Assembly: GCA_041158225.1 (NCBI GenBank)
Contig: JBEBBU010000108.1
Span: forward strand, 1 to 12,206
Direction of reading: 5' to 3'
Length of the DNA: 12,206 bases
Origin: JBEBBU01 sp041158225
GTDB taxonomy: Bacteria; Pseudomonadota; Gammaproteobacteria; Methylococcales; Methylococcaceae
Shown here piece after piece: positions 6,946 to 12,206 of the stretch. The translations under genes and the position numbers were made by a program. The notes under the pieces were generated by a model. It saw only the letters and a list, made by a program, of their open reading frames with translations, did no database searches and was not told the origin of the DNA. The number at the start of each line of letters is the position of its first letter. Within the stretch, counting starts at the first letter, position 1.

Positions 6946-7635
6946 TCATGGGACGATTCTGCCATCTTCCATGGTAAGGATGCGATCCATGCGGCCTGCA
7001 AATACGGCGTCATGGGTCACCACCAGAAAACTGACACGGAACTCCTGATTGAGTTCCAGCATAAGGTCATAGATGCGGTCCGCCGTCCTGCTGTCCAGAT
7101 TCCCTGTCGGTTCGTCAGCAAGTACACAGCGCGGACGCATGATCAAAGCCCTTGCAATGGCGGCCCTTTGACGTTCCCCCCCGGAAAGTTCACCGGGTTT
7201 GTGCTGGATACGTCCAGCCAGCCCTACCCGTTGCAACAGGCTGCTGGCTTCAGTCGTGGCTTCAGCAACCGATGCTCCACCAATGAGGAGTGGCATGGCG
7301 ACATTTTCCAGCACGGTAAACTCACCCAGCAGATGATGGAACTGGTAGACGAAGCCAAGGCTGCGGTTACGCAGTCGCGCGAGACGTCGCTCGGAAAGTG
7401 AGGCGAGTTCATGGCCGTCTATCAGTACGCGACCGTGGGTCGGCGTTTCGAGTCCGCCAAGAAGATGCAGCAGGGTGCTTTTGCCTGATCCAGAGGCGCC
7501 CATGATGGCCAGGCGTTCGCCTTCATGAACTTCAAGACTGACATCGCGCAGTACTTCAACATCCAGATCGCCCTGAGTGTAGCGTTTGCCGAGATGCTCG
7601 CAGGCCAGAACAGTCGCTGCCTTGGGATTATTCAT
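6946..7635 (-). CDS. lolD: Lipoprotein-releasing system ATP-binding protein LolD
   Basis: This is the ABC ATPase that powers extraction of outer-membrane lipoproteins from the inner membrane to LolA. The 229-residue protein has Walker A GASGSGKS (46-53), the Q-loop in GFVYQFHHLL (94-103), signature LSGGERQ (150-156), Walker B with D174/E175 (CVLADEPTGNLDS) and the switch histidine in VVTHD. QFHHLLGEFTVLENVAMP is characteristic of LolD within the MacB/FtsE-like group. The true start is the ATG at 7635, overlapping the end of lolC by 8 bases, with a GGAGGAGC ribosome binding site inside lolC. An in-frame upstream ATG at 7782 would add a cysteine- and proline-rich leader that is merely lolC read in another frame. 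No second permease gene follows. Confidence 0.96.
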   Translation of the reverse strand: MNNPKAATVLACEHLGKRYTQGDLDVEVLRDVSLEVHEGERLAIMGASGSGKSTLLHLLGGLETPTHGRVLIDGHELASLSERRLARLRNRSLGFVYQFHHLLGEFTVLENVAMPLLIGGASVAEATTEASSLLQRVGLAGRIQHKPGELSGGERQRAAIARALIMRPRCVLADEPTGNLDSRTADRIYDLMLELNQEFRVSFLVVTHDAVFAGRMDRILTMEDGRIVP

Positions 7636-8875
7636 AGCGAAGCTCCTCCGCAGGTTTGACTCTGGAAGCCTGCCAGGCGGGATACAGTGTGGCTGCCAGG
7701 GACAGCAGAAAGGCCAGTGATGTAATCTGCCAGACATCTGTCCATTCCAGTCTGGAGGGCAGTTCGCTGATGTAATACACATCGGCCGCCAGAAAGTGGA
7801 CGCCGAAGAAGCGCTCTATCGCTGGTACCAGTGTTTCGATGTTTAGCGCAAGAAGTACGCCGCCAAACGCACCAAGCAGGGTGCCTGCCGAGCCTATCAG
7901 GGCTCCCAGTACCATGAAAATGCCCATGACTTCCATCGGCGTAATGCCTTGCGTACGCAGTATGGCAATATCGGCGCGCTTGTCGGTGACGACCATGACG
8001 AGCGTGGATACGATATTGAATGCAGCAACTGCAACGATAAGCAGGAGGATGATGAACATGACGCGTTTTTCGGTCTGGATGGCCCGAAAGAAATTACTGT
8101 GTGCCTGGGTCCAGTCTGAAATATAAAAGCGGCCTGACAGGTGTTTCGCAATTTCCCGGCCGGTCTGTCTGGCAGTGAACAGGTCATCCAGCCGGAGGCG
8201 TACCCCGTTGACCCTGTCTTCCAGTTGCATCAGGCGGGCGGCATCGTTTAGCTGGATCATGGCCATATTGCGGTCGTACTCATACATGCCAACCTTGAAA
8301 ATGCCCACAACATTGAACCGTTTGAGTCGTGGAAGTACGCCAGCGGGCGTAGCGGTAACCTGTGGTGTGATGAGTGTCACTTTGTCTCCCCTACTCACTC
8401 CCAGATGATCCGCAAGTTCAGCGCCGAGAATAATGCCAAACTCCCCCGGGAGCAGTTCGCTGAGCTGGCCCAGTGTGACATGACTGGCTACCTCTGAAAC
8501 CCTGGGCTCCATTTCAGGCAGGATGCCGCGTAGCACAACCCCGGAAACACGTCGCTCCGAGGTGATCATCGCCTGACCTTCAATGTAGGGCGCCCAGCCC
8601 AGAACCGCGGGTGTTGCCTGAAGCACTGGTTCCAGCGATGGCCAGTTTTCCAGTTGACCATCAATGCCGCTAATGGAGGCATGCGATGTCATGCCGAGTA
8701 TGCGTTCGCGCAGTTCGGCTTCAAAGCCGTTCATGACTGAAAGCACCGTGATCAGTGCTGTGACACCGAGTGCTATCCCGAGTATGGATGTCAGGGTAAT
8801 GAAAGAAATAAAGCGGGTTCTGCGTCTGGCCCGGGTATAACGCAGGCCAATATAAAGTATGAGCGGTTTGAACAT
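7628..8875 (-). CDS. lolC: Lipoprotein-releasing permease LolC/LolE family (LolF-like)
   Basis: This is the inner-membrane permease partner of LolD. It has 415 residues, with TM1 about 23-47, a periplasmic domain about 50-265, and three further membrane segments about 272-297, 315-345 and 380-402. The N-terminal LSVMNGFE is shared by LolC and LolE. The periplasmic stretch TATPAGVLPRLKRF (174-187) corresponds to the LolC 'Hook' that binds LolA, and the C-terminal PAEELRYE is LolC-like. FNIVSTLVM (286-294) and the segment just before the last TM (YYISELPSRLEW, 367-378) are instead LolE-like. Only one permease is encoded next to lolD, so it may act as a homodimer in the way of LolF, or its partner may lie elsewhere. 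It starts 27 bases after fur, from which it may be co-transcribed. Confidence 0.92.
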   Translation of the reverse strand: MFKPLILYIGLRYTRARRRTRFISFITLTSILGIALGVTALITVLSVMNGFEAELRERILGMTSHASISGIDGQLENWPSLEPVLQATPAVLGWAPYIEGQAMITSERRVSGVVLRGILPEMEPRVSEVASHVTLGQLSELLPGEFGIILGAELADHLGVSRGDKVTLITPQVTATPAGVLPRLKRFNVVGIFKVGMYEYDRNMAMIQLNDAARLMQLEDRVNGVRLRLDDLFTARQTGREIAKHLSGRFYISDWTQAHSNFFRAIQTEKRVMFIILLLIVAVAAFNIVSTLVMVVTDKRADIAILRTQGITPMEVMGIFMVLGALIGSAGTLLGAFGGVLLALNIETLVPAIERFFGVHFLAADVYYISELPSRLEWTDVWQITSLAFLLSLAATLYPAWQASRVKPAEELRYE

Positions 8876-8898
8876 GCGGCTTCTTCAAGAAAGGATGG

Positions 8899-8913
8899 GG
8901 GATCAGCGATCCC
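8899..8913 (-). other. Hairpin-forming palindrome over the fur stop codon
   Basis: On the minus strand GGGATC-GCT-GATCCC gives perfect 6-bp arms with a 3-base loop. It spans the fur TGA codon, just before lolC. No clean T-run follows (CCATCCTTTCTTG), so a strong intrinsic terminator is unlikely. It could be a weak attenuator or an RNA-stability element between fur and lolC. Confidence 0.4.
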
Positions 8914-9337
8914 TTTGCTGCTGGCATTGTGTGCATATGCCATAAAGGCATAGTGCGTGATCCGTCAGCTGGTAACCCATTTGTCTGGCAACTTCGCGCT
9001 GGCGTTCTTCGATGACTTCATCACGGAACTCGCGCACCTGACCACAGGTAATGCAGACCAGATGATCATGATGCTCACCCCGATTGAGTTCGAAAACCGA
9101 ATTGCCTCCCTCGAAGTGATGCCGGTGTACCAGCCCCGCTGTTTCAAACTGGGTCAGTACGCGGTAAACGGTCGCCAGACCTATGTCTTCTCCCTGTTGT
9201 AGCAGGTTCTTGTAAACATCTTCTGCACTGAGGTGACGTTCCTCATCAATTCTGGATTCCAGCATTTCCAGAATGCGCAGACGTGGAATGGTCACTTTAA
9301 GGCCTGCTTTGCGGATATCTCGTGTATCTGAGGGCAT
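8903..9337 (-). CDS. fur: Ferric uptake regulator Fur
   Basis: This is the Fe2+-responsive repressor of iron acquisition genes. The 144-residue protein has the N-terminal winged helix with AGLKVTIPRLRILEML (11-26) and the recognition region GEDIGLATVYRVLTQFE (49-65), which is diagnostic of true Fur rather than Zur or PerR. The metal sites are the HHDH motif (H89, H90, D91, H92), CITC (C95, C98) and a second C-terminal pair, CTQC (C135, C138), plus C130. This is the E. coli-like structural zinc arrangement; the P. aeruginosa protein, as I recall it, has lost it. It is divergent from bamE, with only 26 bp between start codons, so its promoter must lie within the bamE leader/signal-peptide coding region. 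lolC follows 27 bases downstream on the same strand. No convincing Fur box is visible upstream, only isolated GATAAC-like hexamers. Confidence 0.96.
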   Translation of the reverse strand: MPSDTRDIRKAGLKVTIPRLRILEMLESRIDEERHLSAEDVYKNLLQQGEDIGLATVYRVLTQFETAGLVHRHHFEGGNSVFELNRGEHHDHLVCITCGQVREFRDEVIEERQREVARQMGYQLTDHALCLYGICTQCQQQRDR

Positions 9338-9351
9338 GTGATCTGCTGTCT

Positions 9352-9356
9352 AAGGA
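9352..9356 (+). promoter_or_regulatory. Ribosome binding site that decides the bamE start
   Basis: AAGGA, within the purine run AAGGAAGGGGGG (9352-9363), lies 7 bases before the ATG at 9364. The later in-frame ATGs at 9382 and 9415 lack a comparable site, although the one at 9415 would give the shortest, cleanest signal peptide. Confidence 0.5.
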
Positions 9357-9363
9357 AGGGGGG

Positions 9364-9849
9364 ATGCGTTATCATGCGACCATGTCGCCATCGTCGGTAC
9401 CGCTACCACTTGCTATGCAACGTCATTTTATCACATTACTTGGTCTCTCCTGGCTGCTTGCCGGTTGCTCGTTCGTTGACAGCTTTCCGGGCCTGTATCA
9501 CCTTGATATCCATCAGGGCAATATCGTATCGCAGGAAATGGTGGATCAACTGAAGCCAGGCATGAACAAGCGTCAGGTTACCTATATTATGGGAACGCCG
9601 CTGCTGGTGGGGCCATTTCATGATCAGCGCTGGGATTATATTTACTCCAACCGTCCCGGTGGCGAAGAGCGGGTGCAACGACGCATATCGCTGGTTTTTG
9701 AAAATGATGAGCTTGTTTCGCTACAGGGCGACTTCAAGCCGGGAGATCTGCCCTCGATTGAGGCACCAAGAGATGTCTCTGTGGATATCCCGCATATCGA
9801 GCGTGATAATTCGTGGTGGGGGCAGATGGTCAGCTGGTTTAATAACTAG
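9364..9849 (+). CDS. bamE: Outer membrane assembly lipoprotein BamE (OmlA/SmpA)
   Basis: This is a lipoprotein subunit of the BAM complex that folds beta-barrel proteins into the outer membrane. From ATG 9364 it has 161 residues. The hydrophobic core FITLLGLSWLLAG ends in the lipobox LLAGC with C35 as lipidation site. The mature part carries family hallmarks: IHQGNIV, then LKPGMNKRQVTYIMGTP, then FHDQRWDYIY. Those motifs define the SmpA/OmlA fold. Starts at 9382 or 9415 (MQRHFITLLG) would shorten only the signal peptide; the strong Shine-Dalgarno favours 9364. An even earlier ATG at 9322 lies inside fur and is improbable. The C-terminal tail after about residue 125 is acidic/proline-bearing. 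The gene converges on rnfH: both stop codons are read from the same CTAG tetramer at 9846-9849. The fur/bamE pairing is also known in Pseudomonas. Confidence 0.94.
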   Translation: MRYHATMSPSSVPLPLAMQRHFITLLGLSWLLAGCSFVDSFPGLYHLDIHQGNIVSQEMVDQLKPGMNKRQVTYIMGTPLLVGPFHDQRWDYIYSNRPGGEERVQRRISLVFENDELVSLQGDFKPGDLPSIEAPRDVSVDIPHIERDNSWWGQMVSWFNN

Positions 9850-10157
9850 CCTGCTGGCCCCTGTTTGCGTTTCTGGCTTTTATCCTGGCGTTGACGCCTG
9901 ACATCTTTAGGGTCGGCAATCAGTGGGCGATAGATTTCTATCCTGTCGCCGTTTTTGACAGCCTGATCAGGTTTGCAGGCCTTACTGAAAATGCCAACAG
10001 ACTGCGTATCCGGATCAATCTGGGGGAATCGCTCCAGTATGCCTGACTGTGCAATGCCCTGTTTCACGGTAGTGCCGGGTGCGACCTTCAGCGACAGGAT
10101 CACCTGCTCGTCTGGCAATGCAAAGGCCACTTCAATAGCGATGCTTTCATTTTCCAT
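9846..10157 (-). CDS. rnfH: RnfH family ubiquitin-like-fold protein
   Basis: This is a small 103-residue protein of the RnfH/YfjF (UPF0125) family, a beta-grasp protein named from Rhodobacter Rnf clusters but of unknown function in most bacteria. Visible family features are the N-terminal strand IAIEVAFALPDEQ, the motif GTTVKQGIAQSGI (28-40), VGIFSKAC near 54-61 and the C-terminal strand NGDRIEIYRPLIADPKDVRR, followed by a basic tail. The start overlaps the ratA end by 11 bases, so it is translated in tandem with RatA. The ratA-rnfH pair next to bamE and smpB is a conserved gammaproteobacterial arrangement. Identity is firm; biological role is not known. Confidence 0.94.
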   Translation of the reverse strand: MENESIAIEVAFALPDEQVILSLKVAPGTTVKQGIAQSGILERFPQIDPDTQSVGIFSKACKPDQAVKNGDRIEIYRPLIADPKDVRRQRQDKSQKRKQGPAG

Positions 10158-10584
10158 AAATGACTTTTGCCCTTGCCGTAAATGCTTCGACCAGCGTGTT
10201 GCATATCTGGTTGAATATGGGAGAAAAAGCCATGGCAGTCAGTGTGCCTGCCATCTCGAAGCGCAGATCCAGGCTTATGCGGCTAGCCTCCCCGGTTATC
10301 GGCTCAAAACGCCAGATGCCTTCCAGTGAGCGGAAAGGGCCATGCAACAGGGTCATGCTGATACTTTCCCCTTCAATGCAGGTATTGCGGGTCGCGAAGG
10401 TGTGACTGAACCTGCCCGCGTAAGCGACGCTCAGTTCGGCTTCCACGATAGCACTTTCGCGAAGCATCACCCTGCTGCCGTTACACCAGGGCAGGAAGTC
10501 TGGATAGGCTTCAATGTTATCCACCAGATCGAACATCTGTCGGGCCGAGTAGCGTACCAGCGCATTTTTCTGGACAGTGGGCAT
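10147..10584 (-). CDS. ratA: RatA, START-like (COQ10/polyketide cyclase) family protein
   Basis: This 145-residue single-domain START-like protein is similar to E. coli RatA and mitochondrial Coq10. Diagnostic features are the N-terminal ALVRYSARQMFDLVDNIEAY, YPDFLPWCNGSRV (27-39), LLHGPFRSLEGIWRF near 79-93 and the C-terminal helix region ICNTLVEAFTARAKVIYG. E. coli RatA was described as blocking 70S association, with a toxin label. The Coq10 relationship suggests ubiquinone/lipid binding instead, and the 'toxin-antitoxin' name is disputed. It starts 6 bases after the stop of the Na+ transporter gene, with GAGGGGG at the transporter's end as a probable ribosome binding site, so it appears to depend on the transporter's promoter. 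It overlaps rnfH by 11 bases. Confidence 0.94.
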   Translation of the reverse strand: MPTVQKNALVRYSARQMFDLVDNIEAYPDFLPWCNGSRVMLRESAIVEAELSVAYAGRFSHTFATRNTCIEGESISMTLLHGPFRSLEGIWRFEPITGEASRISLDLRFEMAGTLTAMAFSPIFNQICNTLVEAFTARAKVIYGK

Positions 10585-10590
10585 AGCCGT

Positions 10591-11955
10591 TTAACCCCCT
10601 CTCATTTCACTCAGAAGTATCAGAAGCACGGCCGCGGGTACTACAAAGCGTATCAGTTTCCACCAGTATGGAAACACGGCATGGCCTGGATCTTCAGCAT
10701 GCAGTTCAGCCCTGCAGAGTGCTTCAGGCAGTCGCCATCCTGCAAAAACAGCGATCATCAGGCCACCGAGCGGTAGCATCAGATCTGCTGTAATAAAATC
10801 GATGGTTTCAAAAAAATTTCTGTCCAGAAGCCTGAGATCAGACCATGTGCTGAAGGAGAGCATGGAGCCTATGCCGAGTAACCATGCCAGACTGGCGCAG
10901 TAAAAAGCTGCTGATCCACGCTCCAGGCCGAAACGTTCAATGCTCCATGCCGTGACGGGTTCCAGCAGGGCAATGGAGGACGTCAGGGCGGCGACAAATA
11001 CCAGGACAAAGAACAGTGTGCCCACAGTGGTTCCCATGGGCATATGGCTGAAGGCCAGCGGTAGTGTCTCAAAGATCAGTCCAGGCCCCATGCCGGGCTG
11101 GAGATGATTTTCAAAGACAACCGGGAAGATGGCCAGTCCTGCCAGTAGGGCAACGCCGGTATCAGTGGCGGCGATGAAGTAAATGGAGTGGCTGATGCGA
11201 ATGTTATCAGGCAGGTAAGCGCCGTAAACCATGATGGTCCCCATGCCCAGTCCCAGAGAGAAAAAGGCCTGGCCCATGGCAATCAGCAGGCTTTCAGAAC
11301 CCAGTTTGCTGAAATCGGGTTTGAACATGAAACTGAAAGCCGCGCCAAAACTGTCAGTACTCATGCCGTAAAATACCAGCACCAGCAGCATGATTAGCAG
11401 TCCTGGCATGAGGGCTCGACTGCTTTTTTCAAGCCCCTGACTTACGCCGCGACTGACAATGAGCATGGTGATGGTCATGAACAGGGTATGCCATATGAAC
11501 TGGATTTTTGGCTCTGCAAGCAGTCCCTGAAACATGGCAGTGGCCATCTCAGGTGATGGATGGCTGTTCATGGGGTTATTCATCTTGAAAATGTAAGCCA
11601 TGGACCATCCGGCAATGACGCTGTAGTAGGACAGTATCAGCAGACTTGCGAGCATTCCGCCCCATCCCAGTAGCTGCCAGTGCCGGCTGAAACCATGGGT
11701 ATGCGCAAGCTGACGCATGGCATGCACTGGACTACCCCTGCCGCGGCGCCCTATAAGGGTTTCAGCTGCCATCAGGGGGATGCCAATCAGTGCGACACAT
11801 GCCATGTAAACCAGCACAAAGGCGCCACCACCGTTTTCGCCAGTGAGATAGGGAAACTTCCATAGGTTGCCAAGGCCTACAGCCGATCCGCTTGCGGCCA
11901 GAATGAATGCCAGTCGCGATGACCATTGCACGGGGGCGTGATGGGACTCAGACAT
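10591..11955 (-). CDS. Sodium-dependent transporter, NSS/SNF family (LeuT fold)
   Basis: This secondary transporter is predicted to couple inward Na+ flow to uptake of an amino acid or related solute. The 454-residue protein is dominated by about 11-12 hydrophobic segments. TM1 has the family signature ASGSAVGLGNLWKFPY (21-36), with the unwound substrate/Na+ region and GENGGGAF following. SLGLGMGTIMVYGAYL corresponds to TM6. ALTSSIALLE, with T325-S327, is the Na2-site motif of TM8. The start is the ATG at 11955, with GGAG at a good distance; an upstream in-frame ATG would add a long leader overlapping smpB and is rejected. It lies between smpB (divergent) and ratA (6 bases downstream), a place where E. 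coli has no gene. The substrate cannot be told from the sequence. Confidence 0.93.
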   Translation of the reverse strand: MSESHHAPVQWSSRLAFILAASGSAVGLGNLWKFPYLTGENGGGAFVLVYMACVALIGIPLMAAETLIGRRGRGSPVHAMRQLAHTHGFSRHWQLLGWGGMLASLLILSYYSVIAGWSMAYIFKMNNPMNSHPSPEMATAMFQGLLAEPKIQFIWHTLFMTITMLIVSRGVSQGLEKSSRALMPGLLIMLLVLVFYGMSTDSFGAAFSFMFKPDFSKLGSESLLIAMGQAFFSLGLGMGTIMVYGAYLPDNIRISHSIYFIAATDTGVALLAGLAIFPVVFENHLQPGMGPGLIFETLPLAFSHMPMGTTVGTLFFVLVFVAALTSSIALLEPVTAWSIERFGLERGSAAFYCASLAWLLGIGSMLSFSTWSDLRLLDRNFFETIDFITADLMLPLGGLMIAVFAGWRLPEALCRAELHAEDPGHAVFPYWWKLIRFVVPAAVLLILLSEMRGG

Positions 11956-11991
11956 TTTTTCTCCAGTGGGATGCGAGTAGAGTAAAATGGG

Positions 11992-12021
11992 AGGATAGCA
12001 ACAGGTTTGGTGGATTGTCAT
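11992..12021 (-). promoter_or_regulatory. Candidate promoter for the transporter-ratA-rnfH operon
   Basis: On the minus strand ATGACA (12016-12021; 5 of 6 to the -35 consensus) is followed by an 18-base spacer and TATCCT (11992-11997; 4 of 6 to the -10 consensus). Transcription would start near 11985, about 30 bases before the ATG. On the other strand, TAAAAT (11983-11988) is a possible -10 for smpB with only a weak -35. The two promoters would overlap within the 69-bp gap 11956-12024. Confidence 0.35.
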
Positions 12022-12024
12022 TAC

Positions 12025-12206
12025 ATGAATAAAAAGAAGTCTCAGGATACTGGCAATACCATAGCGCTGAATCGTCAGGCCACCCATGAATATTCCATTG
12101 AAGAGCGGATAGAGGCTGGTCTTGTGCTGGAAGGATGGGAAGTCAAGAGTCTTCGCGCTGGCAAGGGGCAACTCAAGGAAAGTTATGTCATCATCAAGAA
12201 TGGTGA
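12025..12206 (+). CDS. smpB: SsrA-binding protein SmpB, 5' part
   Basis: This is the partner of tmRNA in rescuing stalled ribosomes (trans-translation). The first 60 codons are present and the gene runs off the right edge. The basic N-terminus (MNKKKSQ) is followed by TIALNRQATHEY (12-23), then IEERIEAGLVLEGWEVKSLR and AGKGQLKESYVIIKNG. NxxAxHxYxIEExxEAGLxLxGxEVKSLRxG is the canonical SmpB signature of the OB-fold that grips the tRNA-like domain. A GGTGG ribosome binding site lies 11 bases upstream of the ATG. The gene is divergent from the Na+ transporter with a 69-bp gap. ssrA, which often lies nearby in this class, would be outside the window. Confidence 0.96.
   Translation, partial: MNKKKSQDTGNTIALNRQATHEYSIEERIEAGLVLEGWEVKSLRAGKGQLKESYVIIKNG

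Noticed and set aside
7636..7782. N-terminal extension of LolD by 49 residues from an upstream ATG.
   Set aside because: The extension is the end of lolC read in another frame. The start at 7635 has a strong ribosome binding site and gives the standard LolD length.
9338..9420. A Fur box for autoregulation upstream of fur.
   Set aside because: Only isolated GATAAC-like hexamers are present; no 19-bp inverted-repeat match to the Fur consensus was found by eye.
10147..10584. RatA-RnfH as a toxin-antitoxin module.
   Set aside because: The toxin label comes from E. coli RatA and is contested. RnfH has not been shown to be its antitoxin, and the pair is a conserved housekeeping neighbour of smpB and bamE.
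11956..12171. 72-residue upstream extension of the Na+ transporter reaching into smpB.
   Set aside because: It would overlap the coding part of smpB. The ATG at 11955 has a proper Shine-Dalgarno and yields the usual NSS N-terminus.

Overview
The window looks like chromosomal housekeeping DNA of a free-living gammaproteobacterium. The gene set (LolCD, BamE, RnfH, RatA, SmpB, Fur, RlmD, Psd, CysM) and the adjacency of fur, bamE, rnfH, ratA and smpB are typical of that class. Moderate base composition and closeness to Pseudomonas/Halomonas-type proteins point towards Pseudomonadales/Oceanospirillales. A Halomonadaceae-like genome is a guess, not a demonstrated assignment. I see no mobile elements, CRISPR array, rRNA or tRNA, and no gene-free stretch longer than about 105 bases.

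Layout. At the left edge (1-41, minus) are the first 13 codons of a U32-family tRNA/rRNA hydroxylation protein, probably TrhP/YegQ. Divergent from it is a tight plus-strand operon: cysM (cysteine synthase B), rlmD (23S rRNA m5U1939 methyltransferase) and a small YkuD-fold L,D-transpeptidase-like protein with no signal peptide. This operon meets, stop codon over stop codon, a long minus-strand block. In the direction of transcription the block reads fur, lolC/E, lolD, a short promoter-bearing gap, sgaA, hprA, glyK, psd. Divergent from fur is bamE on the plus strand, which collides with a second minus-strand operon: Na+-dependent (NSS) transporter, ratA, rnfH. At the right edge the 5' part of smpB is divergent from the transporter.

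How the genes work together. The clearest pathway is sgaA-hprA-glyK: serine + glyoxylate to glycine + hydroxypyruvate, hydroxypyruvate to D-glycerate, and D-glycerate to 3-phosphoglycerate using a plant-type glycerate 3-kinase. This matches the last steps of photorespiration, packaged as a compact bacterial operon that also carries phosphatidylserine decarboxylase. A candidate sigma-70 promoter lies just upstream of sgaA, and its 18-bp spacer is exactly an inverted repeat (TCACC-N8-GGTGA). That is the best lead for regulation in the window. Elsewhere the genes serve envelope biogenesis (LolCD, BamE, L,D-transpeptidase-like protein, Psd), RNA modification or translation (TrhP, RlmD, RatA, SmpB), cysteine synthesis and iron regulation.

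I found no strong case for a wholly new defence or mobile system. The points of interest are the glycerate operon and its operator-like promoter, a single LolC/E protein of mixed character with no second subunit gene beside lolD, a transporter inserted between smpB and ratA, and extreme compaction at convergent and divergent junctions.
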